Notes under the pieces: generated by a model
What the model was told of the DNA's origin: nothing
The model's input: the letters and a program-made list of their open reading frames with translations, nothing else
Database searches by the model: none
Part shown: positions 16,753 through 24,950 of the stretch, piece after piece
How positions within the stretch are numbered: the first letter of the stretch is position 1
Layout: every line of letters begins with the position of its first letter
Assembly (NCBI RefSeq): GCF_019966495.1
Contig: NZ_JAIMIA010000027.1
Coordinates: 1-53,432 of the forward strand
DNA: 53,432 bases
Reading direction: 5' to 3'
From: Tateyamaria pelophila
GTDB lineage: Bacteria > Pseudomonadota > Alphaproteobacteria > Rhodobacterales > Rhodobacteraceae
Program-made: the position numbers and the translations under genes

Positions 16753-17727
16753 CTACGGCCGCTCGACCAGTTCCACTCGACGGTTTCGGTCGCGGCCAGC
16801 GTCGCTGCCGTTGGAAAAGACAGGCACCAGCGGTCCAACCCCATGCGGCACAAGCCGCTCGCGGGAGATGCCATAGGACGAGACCAACGCATCCACCACC
16901 GCAGCGGCCCGAGCGACAGACAGATCGCGATTGTATTCGTAACGACCGACGGCATCCGTATGTCCGACCACGTAAAACGCCTGATCCGGAAACGCGGTAA
17001 GGTGTTGAACCACTGCGCCCAAAGCCGCATCTGAACTGGCCAGCAGTGTCGCGCTGTCGAATTCGAACTCTATTCCATCCAGCACGACGCGCCCCTTTTC
17101 GGTCAAATCCCGACCAATGGCTTCGGCATCAACTGAGACCAGGCCGGTTTCCGCAGGTGCGACCTCCACAATATCGATCAATGCGCCGACGAAATCCTCA
17201 GCGTGCTGCTCGACCGAAACAATGACGTAAACGCGTCCGGCGGCACGGTCCTTGGTCGCGATAAAACTGCCGGCGCCACCGGCAGAGGACGTTCCGGCTG
17301 CCATGGTGCTGGCCTCACCCGGGGCTGTGAACGGGTTTTCGCGCAGATAGACATCCATCCATTGACGGGCGCCGATGTCGGTCCCTTTCCGATCATCTGA
17401 CGACCCCTGGCCGAGGATCTCGAAACCCTCGGACTCGAATGCACCCAGAAAATTGAGATAGACCTCGGCAAAATCCCGTTCAGTTCCAGCGTAGCGATAG
17501 AAGCTGCGCGTCACGCGCCCTTCGGTATCAATCCAATCGTCTATCGTACGGTAGCCGGTGACGGGTCCGACAGGCAGGCGATAGGGCCGGTATGTTTCGA
17601 TGGTTTGCCAGGTCAGGTCCGTTCCCGGAAACCGCTCTATCATCGGATGATCGGCGGTGCCCGGCATGTCCTGGGCTGCCACTGGTGTGGAAAGGATAAG
17701 AAAGAAAGCTAATAAAAAACGGTGCAT
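16753..17727 (-). CDS. OmpA-family C-terminal domain protein
   Basis: 324 aa from ATG 17727 (GGAG upstream). A signal peptide ends in STPVAAQD. The middle part is unassigned (includes FYRYAGTERDFAEVYLNF and a Gly/Ala-rich linker). Residues about 205-324 are an OmpA-like peptidoglycan-binding domain with FDSATL, VVGHTDAVGRYEYNRDLSVA and RNRRVELVERP. Expected to be periplasmic or outer-membrane attached and to anchor the envelope to peptidoglycan. It is convergent with the polymerase gene and may mark the right end of the polysaccharide locus. A direct role in the polysaccharide is not shown. Confidence 0.85.
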   Translation of the reverse strand: MHRFLLAFFLILSTPVAAQDMPGTADHPMIERFPGTDLTWQTIETYRPYRLPVGPVTGYRTIDDWIDTEGRVTRSFYRYAGTERDFAEVYLNFLGAFESEGFEILGQGSSDDRKGTDIGARQWMDVYLRENPFTAPGEASTMAAGTSSAGGAGSFIATKDRAAGRVYVIVSVEQHAEDFVGALIDIVEVAPAETGLVSVDAEAIGRDLTEKGRVVLDGIEFEFDSATLLASSDAALGAVVQHLTAFPDQAFYVVGHTDAVGRYEYNRDLSVARAAAVVDALVSSYGISRERLVPHGVGPLVPVFSNGSDAGRDRNRRVELVERP

Positions 17728-18059
17728 AGAAGTCTCCAAATCAGAAAACCAAACCCTCTGGGCCGAGCACGTTTTAGCTGTCTTGAAGCGGGCTGTTGCT
17801 TCGTTCGTGCCCCTTTCGGCCGACGGCATGCCGTAAATTGGGGTGCAAAACAGGGCTTAGTCAACCCTTCTCGCCATTGGTGTACGGGGCCGTACGCACG
17901 ACAAGGTAGAGTGTTTTCTGCCTTGCCCAGTTGGAATGTGTTTCGAAACGCAAGCGCTTTAGCCAGTCGCGAGAGGTTTACGCTAGACGCCAGCAACGAA
18001 TATTTGTTTTGGCAAACCGGGCGATATTCGAGGTCGAATTCAAGATTGGATATGCAGGC
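17728..18059. other. Intergenic stretch upstream of the OmpA-like gene
   Basis: 332 bp without a convincing gene. It contains a small inverted repeat GTACGG-GG-CCGTAC (17882-17895) and the self-complementary GTTTCGAAAC (around 17939-17948). Neither matches the locus operator. The OmpA-like promoter must lie here, but no clear -35/-10 pair was identified. Confidence 0.4.
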
Positions 18060-18593
18060 TCACATATAAACGGAACCCGCCGCCGAGCGCAGTTCAGAAG
18101 AACACACGACCCGAGCCGTTTCAAAGGCCCGGCGCGCCAGTGTCGTGATCTGGGTTTTGGCCAGTGCGTCAGCCTCTGCGGCTGCGGTCTTCTGACGGGC
18201 CCCCGAGGCCTTTTCCCGTCTGACAACCGGTTCCTCTGCAGTGGAGTGTTTCCCTGCATGCACTTTCTCGCGCATGCGCGTTTCCTGCGCCGCTTTGAAT
18301 GCAGCGCGTGCACGGGTCCGGCGGCGTTCCATGTCCTTGCGCTGCTGTCGCGCATCTCGGTCTCTTTTCGCCAACATCTCTGCGAGGCGTTGAACCTCAA
18401 TTTCGCTGCTGGAACTGACCAGATCCCATGCCGCATTTATTTCAGCAAGGCGCTGGTTTGCGCGTTTGGGGTCTGCCTTCGCCATGTCCGGATGGTAGGT
18501 TCTCACCAAGGCGCGCCATGCTTTGCGAAGGGTCGCGTCGTCGCAGCCCGGTTTGACGTTCAAGATCTTGAAAGCATGCAAAAGTTCGTTCAT
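18060..18593 (-). CDS. J-domain protein
   Basis: 177 aa from ATG 18593; a TTG at 18629 would add 12 residues, but the ATG coincides with the start of the J-domain. Residues 1-65 form a J-domain with the diagnostic HPD (34-36, in YHPDM) and helix segments TLRKAWRALVRTYH and RLAEINAAWDLV. The rest is a highly charged helix rich in Lys, Arg, Glu and Ala (RRRTRARAAFKAAQ), probably coiled coil. Such proteins stimulate a DnaK-type ATPase on specific clients; the client is unknown. It is not next to a dnaK or grpE gene here. Confidence 0.8.
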   Translation of the reverse strand: MNELLHAFKILNVKPGCDDATLRKAWRALVRTYHPDMAKADPKRANQRLAEINAAWDLVSSSSEIEVQRLAEMLAKRDRDARQQRKDMERRRTRARAAFKAAQETRMREKVHAGKHSTAEEPVVRREKASGARQKTAAAEADALAKTQITTLARRAFETARVVCSSELRSAAGSVYM

Positions 18594-18998
18594 TGCCAAA
18601 GCATCCGGTTGTGTTACGCCTGCGCTCAAAGAGGCTTGTCGGCGTATTTGAATATAATTCTTTATAAATTCGAGAATGTCGGATCGCTATTATCTTGTTC
18701 ACTCTTGGTTAACGCTCAGCCTGGCTCAGTGACGGTTTCTGTTCGTTGAAATCCGGGGCATGTAGCCCAGAGCGCCGCCCAAACCGATCCAATTGTTCGT
18801 TTCTGACGCGGTGGTCACCTGGCAGACAAGTCTGGAGGCTGAAATTGAACGTTTCCAGAATGATACGCTCCTTTCGACACCTTGGCGCGGCTCTCTCCGG
18901 GCTCAAGTGCGCGTATCCAAACGCCGGATTTCGCCTGCGCTCAAGCTTTTCTTAAGACATCTCTGCTAGCGCTCGTCGCAGATCATAGGAACGCGAGC
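18594..18998. other. Intergenic stretch, nothing recognised
   Basis: About 405 bp between divergently transcribed genes (J-domain protein to the left, small membrane protein to the right). It includes an AT-rich tract (18650-18675) likely to hold a promoter for the leftward gene. I see no ORF with protein-like composition, no RNA gene and no repeat. Confidence 0.4.
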
Positions 18999-19307
18999 AT
19001 GGCCAGTGATTATCGAATTCTCATCCCCCTTGTTTTGGGCGGCGCGGGCGTCGTGTACGGGGTATTTCTCTTTCCGGCTCTGACCTCTGGAGGGTCAGGA
19101 AGCTCCAGAGCCGTCACTCCGGAGGAGTTCGAGGCAGTGTTCAATCAGGAACTGGATTATTGCCTGGAGCGACCCAATGGGCTCAACTGCCAGTGTTTTG
19201 CCAATATGTCTGGTACCATTCTGGCGGATAAGGCGCCAAAAGTGTTTGGCGCAGTTTACGCCGACAAGCAGGAATTGGCCCGCGGGCAAGCAGAACGTTC
19301 GTGCTAG
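18999..19307 (+). CDS. Small membrane-anchored protein, function unknown
   Basis: 102 aa from ATG 18999 with AGGA upstream; in-frame sequence before it does not look coding. One hydrophobic segment (residues 7-28, LIPLVLGGAGVVYGVFLFPAL) is followed by a short soluble region with four Cys (DYCLERPNGLNCQCFANMSG and a terminal Cys). This suggests a periplasmic Cys-containing domain tethered to the inner membrane. Family not recognised. Confidence 0.6.
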   Translation: MASDYRILIPLVLGGAGVVYGVFLFPALTSGGSGSSRAVTPEEFEAVFNQELDYCLERPNGLNCQCFANMSGTILADKAPKVFGAVYADKQELARGQAERSC

Positions 19308-19454
19308 GGCAGGGACGCGACGATGCCCATGCCGCCCCCGGCGGATTTGACCCTTCATCGAAGACCAGAAAACCTGCCGGTTCCTTGAAATACAGGGGAA
19401 ACCGGACAACGCGTGTTCGCACTGTGTATGATGATCGCTCCGGGATGGCTGGCT

Positions 19455-19778
19455 CTAGTCCTGAGTCAGCGTCACAGTTTGCCGCAGCGTTCCGGTAACC
19501 TGATCATAGATCAGGATTTGATCGTCTTCAGTCACCACCGCAAACCAATCCGTCCCGATGGTAAAGGCCGATGCGGTCGCTCCGTCGGGCAGGGTGACCT
19601 GATCTGGTAAGGTCAGTGTCGGCGCAGGTGCATTCAGCCGGATGACAAGCAGGACGATCACCGTTAGAACGCCCAAAATCATTGTGGCGGTCAAGAGCGT
19701 CACCAATCGGCGCAGAAATTTCAGGTTGGCCGGTTCCGAGGGGTTTTCGATGTCGTCCAAACTTGTGTCCTTTGTCAT
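19455..19778 (-). CDS. DUF6476-type small membrane protein
   Basis: 107 aa from ATG 19778 (MTKDTSLDDI). A short acidic N-terminus is followed by NLKFLRRLVTLLTATMILGVL, one TM helix (about 30-50), then a periplasmic domain with LPDGATASAFTIGTDWFAVVTEDDQILIYD. This layout matches a small Rhodobacterales family found divergent to an RluA-type gene; function unknown. Its first 29 bp overlap the start of the divergent pseudouridine synthase gene, so the two promoters must lie inside each other's coding sequence. Confidence 0.75.
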   Translation of the reverse strand: MTKDTSLDDIENPSEPANLKFLRRLVTLLTATMILGVLTVIVLLVIRLNAPAPTLTLPDQVTLPDGATASAFTIGTDWFAVVTEDDQILIYDQVTGTLRQTVTLTQD

Positions 19779-20772
19779 AGCTGACGCGCCGCCGCCGCGT
19801 CTTGATAAGGCGATTGCGCGCGACGTGCCAGAGGGCGCGTCCTTGTCGCGCACGCGCTTGGCGCGGTTGGTGGCGGATGGCGCCGTAACTGTGGATGGGG
19901 TTGTCGTTGTCGACCCCAAGGCGCGCGTCGCGGAGGGTGCGCTGATCGAGGTTACCGTCGCCGTGGCCGAGGAAAGCCATCTGGTGCCGGAAGACATTCC
20001 GCTAAACGTGGTGCACGAAGATGCTGATCTGATCGTTGTGAACAAGCCTGCAGGCATGGTGGTGCATCCTGCACCCGGGTCTCCGTCGGGTACGTTGGTC
20101 AATGCGTTGATGTTTCATTGCGGCGATGACCTATCGGGCGTCGGTGGGATGAAGCGGCCCGGCATCGTGCACCGCATCGACAAGGATACCAGCGGGCTTT
20201 TGGTTGTTGCCAAAAGCGATGCGGCCCATCATGGGCTTGCGGCCCAGTTTGCGGCTCATACGGTTGAGCGGTATTATCGCGCGCTGGTCTATGGTGTGCC
20301 CGATGCCAATGATCCACGGTTGCGCGGGGTCAGGGGCGCCTCGTTCGAGCCAGGCAACGTGCTGAAGATGACAACCCAGCTGGCCCGCCACAAAACAGAT
20401 CGCCAGCGTCAGGCCGTATTGTTTCAAGGCGCGCGGCATGCGGTAACCCGTGCGCGTGTCGTTGCGCGCTATGGAGCCCCGGAGGTTCTGGCGCAGATCG
20501 AATGTTGGCTGGAAACGGGCCGGACGCATCAGATCCGGGTGCATATGGCGCATGCGGGACATGGCTTGGTGGGTGATCCCGTTTATGGCGGAAAACGAAA
20601 GCTGGCGCGCGGGGCACTGAGTGAGGCGGCGGCAACTGCCGTAGCCGATTTTCGACGGCAGGCCCTTCATGCTGCGGTTTTGGGCTTTGTCCATCCTGTC
20701 ACCAGAGATCAGATGCGATTTGAGGCACCACTTCCCGATGATTTTGCCGATTTGTTAACGGTTCTGGCATAG
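19750..20772 (+). CDS. RluA-family 23S rRNA pseudouridine synthase (RluD-like)
   Basis: 340 aa from ATG 19750. The N-terminal S4 RNA-binding domain covers about residues 15-75 (PRLDKAIARDVPEGASLSRT). The catalytic core contains VNKPAGMVVHPAPG and HRIDKDTSG (141-149) with D144 as the catalytic Asp, and LETGRTHQIRVHM further on. It converts uridines of 23S rRNA helix 69 to pseudouridine in the RluD subfamily; the assignment to RluD rather than RluC rests on the S4 domain and overall length. Starts inside the divergent DUF6476 gene. Confidence 0.9.
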   Translation: MSSKLVSFVIADAPPPRLDKAIARDVPEGASLSRTRLARLVADGAVTVDGVVVVDPKARVAEGALIEVTVAVAEESHLVPEDIPLNVVHEDADLIVVNKPAGMVVHPAPGSPSGTLVNALMFHCGDDLSGVGGMKRPGIVHRIDKDTSGLLVVAKSDAAHHGLAAQFAAHTVERYYRALVYGVPDANDPRLRGVRGASFEPGNVLKMTTQLARHKTDRQRQAVLFQGARHAVTRARVVARYGAPEVLAQIECWLETGRTHQIRVHMAHAGHGLVGDPVYGGKRKLARGALSEAAATAVADFRRQALHAAVLGFVHPVTRDQMRFEAPLPDDFADLLTVLA

Positions 20773-20906
20773 GTCGCGGAACCTTCTGGTTGGATAGGCG
20801 TATGACCTGTGCCTGAAACCATTCGCACATGCGCGTGACTGCACTGTCTTAGGGCTGTAAACGTTCGGTATTTGGGTCGATATTACGCAACGCGACGATG
20901 CCTGCA

Positions 20907-20935
20907 CTTGAAGGTAGGCAATTGCCGTCCCATAT
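20907..20935 (+). promoter_or_regulatory. Heat-shock-like (sigma-32) promoter upstream of rpoH
   Basis: CTTGAA (20907-20912), a 16-bp spacer and CCCATAT (20929-20935). This closely fits the RpoH consensus CTTGAA / CCCCATnT. It lies about 50 bp upstream of the rpoH ATG. It suggests that rpoH is transcribed by RpoH itself or by a second RpoH paralogue. Confidence 0.6.
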
Positions 20936-20986
20936 TAATGTTAAGGCTCTAAACATGGAGTGTTTTGAGCGATAAGGAGGGACAAG

Positions 20987-21883
20987 ATGGCCAATTACGC
21001 AAATCTGCCGGCGCCAACCCCGGAAGGTGGCCTGAACCGCTATATGCAGGAAATCCGAAAATTTCCGCTGCTGGAGCCGGAAGAAGAATACATGCTCGCC
21101 AAACGGTGGGTCGAAGAGCAGGACACCGAAGCTGCGCACCGGATGGTGACAAGCCACCTGCGTCTGGCTGCCAAGATCGCGATGGGATATCGCGGCTATG
21201 GGTTGCCGCAGGCCGAAGTGATTTCAGAGGCCAATGTGGGACTGATGCAGGCCGTCAAACGGTTTGACCCCGAAAAAGGCTTTCGTCTCGCGACTTATGC
21301 GATGTGGTGGATCCGGGCCTCGATCCAGGAATATATCCTGCGCTCCTGGTCTTTGGTGAAACTGGGCACGACCAGTGCGCAGAAAAAGCTGTTTTTCAAC
21401 CTGCGCAAGGCCAAGAATAAAATTGGTGCGTTGGAAGAGGGCGATATGCGCCCGGAGAACGTCAAACGCATTGCGACCGACCTTGGCGTAACCGAGAAAG
21501 AAGTGATCTCGATGAACCGCCGCCTGAGTGGTGGGGATGCATCGCTGAATGCGACTGTCGGTTCTGAAGGTGAAGGGACCATGCAGTGGCAGGACTGGTT
21601 GGAAGACGAAAGTGCCGACCAGGCTGGAGACTACGAAGAGCGTGATGAATTGGAAGTGCGCCGTGAAATGCTGGCCGAGGCTCTGGACGTTTTGAATGAC
21701 CGTGAGAAAGACATCCTCACACAGCGTCGCTTGTCTGACCAGACGGTGACACTTGAGGAGCTTTCGGCGCAGTATAACGTGAGCCGGGAACGGATCCGCC
21801 AGATCGAGGTGCGGGCGTTCGAAAAACTGCAAAAGAAAATGCGCGATCTGGCCAAGGAAAAGGGCTTGATGGCGACAGCCTGA
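20987..21883 (+). CDS. rpoH: RNA polymerase heat-shock sigma factor RpoH (sigma-32)
   Basis: 298 aa, with GGAGGGACAAG before the ATG. It has sigma region 2 (EANVGLMQAVKRFDPEKGFRLATYAMWWIRASIQEYILRS, residues about 81-120), the RpoH box QKKLFFNLR (132-140) that separates RpoH from other group-3 sigmas, region 3, and region 4 with VSRERIRQIEVRAFEKLQKKM. It directs core polymerase to heat-shock and oxidative-stress genes. A promoter of RpoH type precedes it and a strong terminator follows, so it is monocistronic. Rhodobacteraceae often have two RpoH proteins; which one this is cannot be told here. Confidence 0.96.
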   Translation: MANYANLPAPTPEGGLNRYMQEIRKFPLLEPEEEYMLAKRWVEEQDTEAAHRMVTSHLRLAAKIAMGYRGYGLPQAEVISEANVGLMQAVKRFDPEKGFRLATYAMWWIRASIQEYILRSWSLVKLGTTSAQKKLFFNLRKAKNKIGALEEGDMRPENVKRIATDLGVTEKEVISMNRRLSGGDASLNATVGSEGEGTMQWQDWLEDESADQAGDYEERDELEVRREMLAEALDVLNDREKDILTQRRLSDQTVTLEELSAQYNVSRERIRQIEVRAFEKLQKKMRDLAKEKGLMATA

Positions 21884-21904
21884 TCTTGCGTGACAGGTGG
21901 TTTT

Positions 21905-21936
21905 GGGGCTCTGCCAAAAATGGCGGGGCCCTTTTT
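21905..21936 (+). terminator. Rho-independent terminator of rpoH
   Basis: GGGCTCTGCCA (21906-21916), loop AAAA, TGGCGGGGCCC (21921-21931): an 11-bp stem with two G-U pairs, followed by TTTTT. It begins 22 bp after the stop codon. Confidence 0.85.
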
Positions 21937-22067
21937 CGTACTCGGGAGACTTTTGCCGACCGGCCCTTCGGGGAGGATTTTTCGGAACAGAGAAAGCGAA
22001 CGGTTGTTCCGGGCTTTCGGATCGTCGTCGGGGTGGTTAGCGTCGCACCGGAAGGGCGGGTCGTCAA

Positions 22068-22985
22068 ATGGCCGAAATAGTTTTTCATGTTCCGAGGTCA
22101 TGGCTTGGGTTTGGCGGGGGTGGGTTGCGCCCTTTTTATCTGCGCGTGATCAAAGGGCTGGAGGCCCGGGGCGTTTCGTTTGAGGTGGTAATTCTGGATC
22201 GCGCGACTTTACCCGAAAGCGTGGCGGCGGACGACGCCATTCATGTGGTGCATCACGGTCGCTATGCCCATCCGCGTGTGCGCAATGCCGATGTTGCCTA
22301 CATCTATCCGTTCTGGAATTTTGATCCGCAGGGGATCCGGGCGTTTTCTTCCATCGCACAGGCTCATTTCCCGCAGGACGACATCGATCCCGACGTCGCG
22401 CGTCCGTTTTTTCGCCGTGTGCGGAAACGGATCGTTCAGGGTCGGCGGTCCCGGTATGCGCAGCCCGAAGCCGTCACGACATTGGCGCGGGTCAAGGCCG
22501 CTGTCTTTCTGCAATCGGAAGGTCACCGGGTTGTCGGGGAAACCTGCTATCTGGATCGGTGGCAGATGTTGGAAACCGTCTGTGCGTCGGTGGACGGACC
22601 TGTGGTCGTCAAGCCGCATCCGCGGGATGGTGACCCTGCAACTGGGGAAGGATTGCGCGAGATATGCGCCCGGTTTCCGCATCTGGTCGTTTCAGATGGC
22701 AATATACACGACTTGATTGCCGTGTCTGAGCGGGTCGTGACGATCAATTCCGCCGTGGGGATCGAGGCGTATTTGCACCGCAAACCGGTGGTTTTGTGTG
22801 GCCAGTCCGATTTCCATCACATTGCGGACGTGGCCCGATCACAGGTCCAATTGAGTGAGATTTTAGAACGTGCGCCACGCAAACGCGCCTATGACAAGTT
22901 CATCTGGTGGTATTTTGCGGAACAGTGTCTGAGCGGCACCGACCCTGACTTGGTGGATCGCGTTCTGGCGCGTTGTGGCTTGTAG
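22068..22985 (+). CDS. KpsC/KpsS-like capsule polysaccharide biosynthesis protein
   Basis: 305 aa. The C-terminal half has the signature of the capsule-synthesis glycosyltransferase family: VVVKPHPRD (about 182-190), LIAVSERVVTINSAVGIEAYLHRKPVVLCGQSDFHH. In characterised members (KpsC, KpsS) this fold transfers Kdo to build the phospholipid-linked primer of capsules. Here it stands alone between rpoH and an oxidoreductase gene, without kps export genes, so its substrate is uncertain. The Shine-Dalgarno is weak. The N-terminus (FHVPRSWLGFGGGGLRPFYLR) resembles a Gly-rich donor-binding loop. Confidence 0.75.
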   Translation: MAEIVFHVPRSWLGFGGGGLRPFYLRVIKGLEARGVSFEVVILDRATLPESVAADDAIHVVHHGRYAHPRVRNADVAYIYPFWNFDPQGIRAFSSIAQAHFPQDDIDPDVARPFFRRVRKRIVQGRRSRYAQPEAVTTLARVKAAVFLQSEGHRVVGETCYLDRWQMLETVCASVDGPVVVKPHPRDGDPATGEGLREICARFPHLVVSDGNIHDLIAVSERVVTINSAVGIEAYLHRKPVVLCGQSDFHHIADVARSQVQLSEILERAPRKRAYDKFIWWYFAEQCLSGTDPDLVDRVLARCGL

Positions 22986-23020
22986 GTCGAAAGAACCAGC
23001 GCCGATGTTACTGCGCCGCA

Positions 23021-23051
23021 GATCGGTCCGGCGTGTGGGTCCGGACCGGTC
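23021..23051 (+). terminator. Stem-loop after the capsule-type gene
   Basis: GATCGGTCCGG (23021-23031), a 9-nt loop, CCGGACCGGTC (23041-23051): an 11-bp stem with one G-U pair, 35 bp after the stop codon. No U-tract follows, so it may only protect the mRNA end or act with Rho. Confidence 0.45.
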
Positions 23052-23195
23052 ACCAAGCGGCGATGGCACTGCGACGCGAGCCTTGATTTACAGACGCTTT
23101 TGCGTAGCATCGTGCCAATTCCTCTTGATCGAAGTTTGAGAGTTGAGGACGCTACGGCGCTTTTGCCCTGCGAGAGATGAATTGGAGAAACAGGG

Positions 23196-24167
23196 ATGAG
23201 CAAAGCTGTTCAGTGGGGTATTTTGGGCGCTGCAAAATTCGCCCGCCAATTCATGGGGCCTGCGATCCACGCAGCTTCGGGCGCGCAACTGGCCGCCTTG
23301 GCAACCTCTGATCCGGCCAAGGCCGAAGGGTTTCAGGCGTTTTGCCCAAACCTGCGTGTGCACGACAGCTACGAGGCGTTGCTTTCGGACCCGGAGATTG
23401 ATGTGGTATATATCCCGTTGCCCAATCACATGCATGTGGAGTGGACACTCAAGGCATTGGCGGCGGGCAAGCATGTTCTGTGCGAAAAGCCCATCACACT
23501 CCGCGAGGCGGAATTTGATGATCTGATCGCGGCGCGCGATGCGGCCGGATTATTGGCCGCTGAAGCCTATATGATTGTGCATCATCCACAGTGGCAGCGT
23601 GCCCGCGAGATGGTGCAGGGCGGTGCCATTGGAGCGTTGCGCCATGTGACCGGTGCATTTTCATTCGATAACCGTGACATGGGCAATATCCGCAATCAGG
23701 CGGCAACGGGCGGTGGTGGCTTGCGCGACATCGGGGTTTACGTTTTCGGGTCGGCCCGCTTTGTGACGGGGCAAGACCCGCTTTCCGTGTCGGCCCGCAT
23801 CGATTGGGAAAATGGTATCGATACGTTTGCAGACGTGCAGGCCCAATTCGACGGTTTTACCTATAACGCATACACCTCGATCCGGATGTATCCCTATCAG
23901 GAGATGTGTTTCCATGGGGAAGAAGGCCTGATCAGGCTGACCGCGCCCTTTAACGCTAATGTCTATGGTGAAGCGCGGATTGAGTGGCACAAGCCTGATC
24001 TTGCCGTCGAAACCTATCGATATCCGGCCGCCAATCACTATGTCTTGCAGGTCGAGGCGTTTTGCCGATCGGTGCGCGACGGGGTGCCTTATCCTTGCCC
24101 GCTGGAGTTTTCGCGCGGCACGCAGGCGATGATTGATCAGGCGCTGCTGTCCGGTAAGAAGACTTGA
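23196..24167 (+). CDS. Gfo/Idh/MocA-family NAD(P)-dependent oxidoreductase
   Basis: 323 aa. The N-terminal Rossmann domain has WGILGAAKFARQFMGPAI as the dinucleotide loop and CEKPI (about 95-99) with the conserved Lys of the family. The C-terminal domain has GGGLRDIGVYVFGSARFV, the usual substrate-binding helix. Members reduce or oxidise sugars and inositols, so a sugar-related role is likely, but the substrate is unknown. The closest well-described type is the D-xylose/glucose-fructose oxidoreductase group. It is followed after 39 bp by a DksA-like gene on the same strand. Confidence 0.88.
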   Translation: MSKAVQWGILGAAKFARQFMGPAIHAASGAQLAALATSDPAKAEGFQAFCPNLRVHDSYEALLSDPEIDVVYIPLPNHMHVEWTLKALAAGKHVLCEKPITLREAEFDDLIAARDAAGLLAAEAYMIVHHPQWQRAREMVQGGAIGALRHVTGAFSFDNRDMGNIRNQAATGGGGLRDIGVYVFGSARFVTGQDPLSVSARIDWENGIDTFADVQAQFDGFTYNAYTSIRMYPYQEMCFHGEEGLIRLTAPFNANVYGEARIEWHKPDLAVETYRYPAANHYVLQVEAFCRSVRDGVPYPCPLEFSRGTQAMIDQALLSGKKT

Positions 24168-24206
24168 GGCCGGAGCATTTATTGGAAGATTGAAAGGGAA
24201 CCTGTA

Positions 24207-24476
24207 ATGGCGGGTGGATGGGCAAAAGACGGGGCTGTTTCAGAACAGATTGAGGCGTCTATTTCGGACGAATTGGCGCGGATGAAGGCGCGACGGACCC
24301 CTGTCGGGGCCAGTCTGACCCACTGTGCCGAGTGTGAAGAGCCGATACCGGAGGCACGTCGTCAGGCAGTGCCGGGGGTGAAGCTGTGTGTGGACTGCGT
24401 GGCTGAGCGCGATGCGGCCTTTCAGCGCCGCGGTGGCATCAATCGGCGCGGGTCCAAGGATTCGCAACTGAAGTAA
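24207..24476 (+). CDS. DksA/TraR C4-type zinc finger protein
   Basis: 89 aa. It carries a four-cysteine zinc site HCAECEEPIPEARRQAVPG... LCVDCVAE (Cys pairs CxxC about 20 residues apart), which is the C-terminal finger of DksA. It lacks the long coiled-coil with the acidic tip that full DksA inserts into the RNA polymerase secondary channel; only a short helix (ISDELARMKARR) precedes the finger. This is the short YbiI-like class, whose role is unclear. Confidence 0.85.
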   Translation: MAGGWAKDGAVSEQIEASISDELARMKARRTPVGASLTHCAECEEPIPEARRQAVPGVKLCVDCVAERDAAFQRRGGINRRGSKDSQLK

Positions 24477-24497
24477 CCGTCGACTCCTTTTGCGCCG

Positions 24498-24851
24498 TTA
24501 CAACTCATTCAAGCTACTGTGCGTGATCAGCCAACGGCCATCCGGTTGTCGCGCCAGAACACTCAAAGTCGTGCCATGCTCCGCACCCGCTTCACTGAAA
24601 CGCGCAAGGCACCATCCGAGATCTCCGCTATGCTTGGCACTCGAGACTTGAATCTGTTTGGTCTGCGCGTCCTCTCGGAGCCACTCGTGATGCATCGTTT
24701 CGATGGATGCCCGTCCGATCGCGGGTGGTCCAAACGGAGAATACATCTCCGCATCCGGCGCGTATACGGAAGCGCATCCCTCAGCGTTGCCTGCGCGGTA
24801 GTGCAACACATACTCATCCAGGAGCGTTTGGCAGTCTTCTTTGAACCCCAT
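24498..24851 (-). CDS. SnoaL/DUF4440-like NTF2-fold protein
   Basis: 117 aa from ATG 24851 with GAGG upstream. The layout is that of small cone-shaped NTF2-like proteins: an N-terminal helix with LLDEYVLHYRAGNAEGCASVYAPDAEMYSPFGPPAIG, then strands ending in LARQPDGRWLITHSSLN. It could be an isomerase-like enzyme or a ligand-binding protein; no catalytic motif settles this. It ends 20 bp from the convergent DksA-like gene, and lies 99 bp downstream... of nothing on its own strand, so it is probably transcribed alone. Confidence 0.7.
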   Translation of the reverse strand: MGFKEDCQTLLDEYVLHYRAGNAEGCASVYAPDAEMYSPFGPPAIGRASIETMHHEWLREDAQTKQIQVSSAKHSGDLGWCLARFSEAGAEHGTTLSVLARQPDGRWLITHSSLNEL

Positions 24852-24950
24852 GGCAAATCCTCGATAGGTAACGACCGACACAGAGTGTTGTCCGGTGGTC
24901 TGCCTCTTGAGCGTAAAGCGCACCGGAAAAGCTGCCAAGCGGAATAAAGC

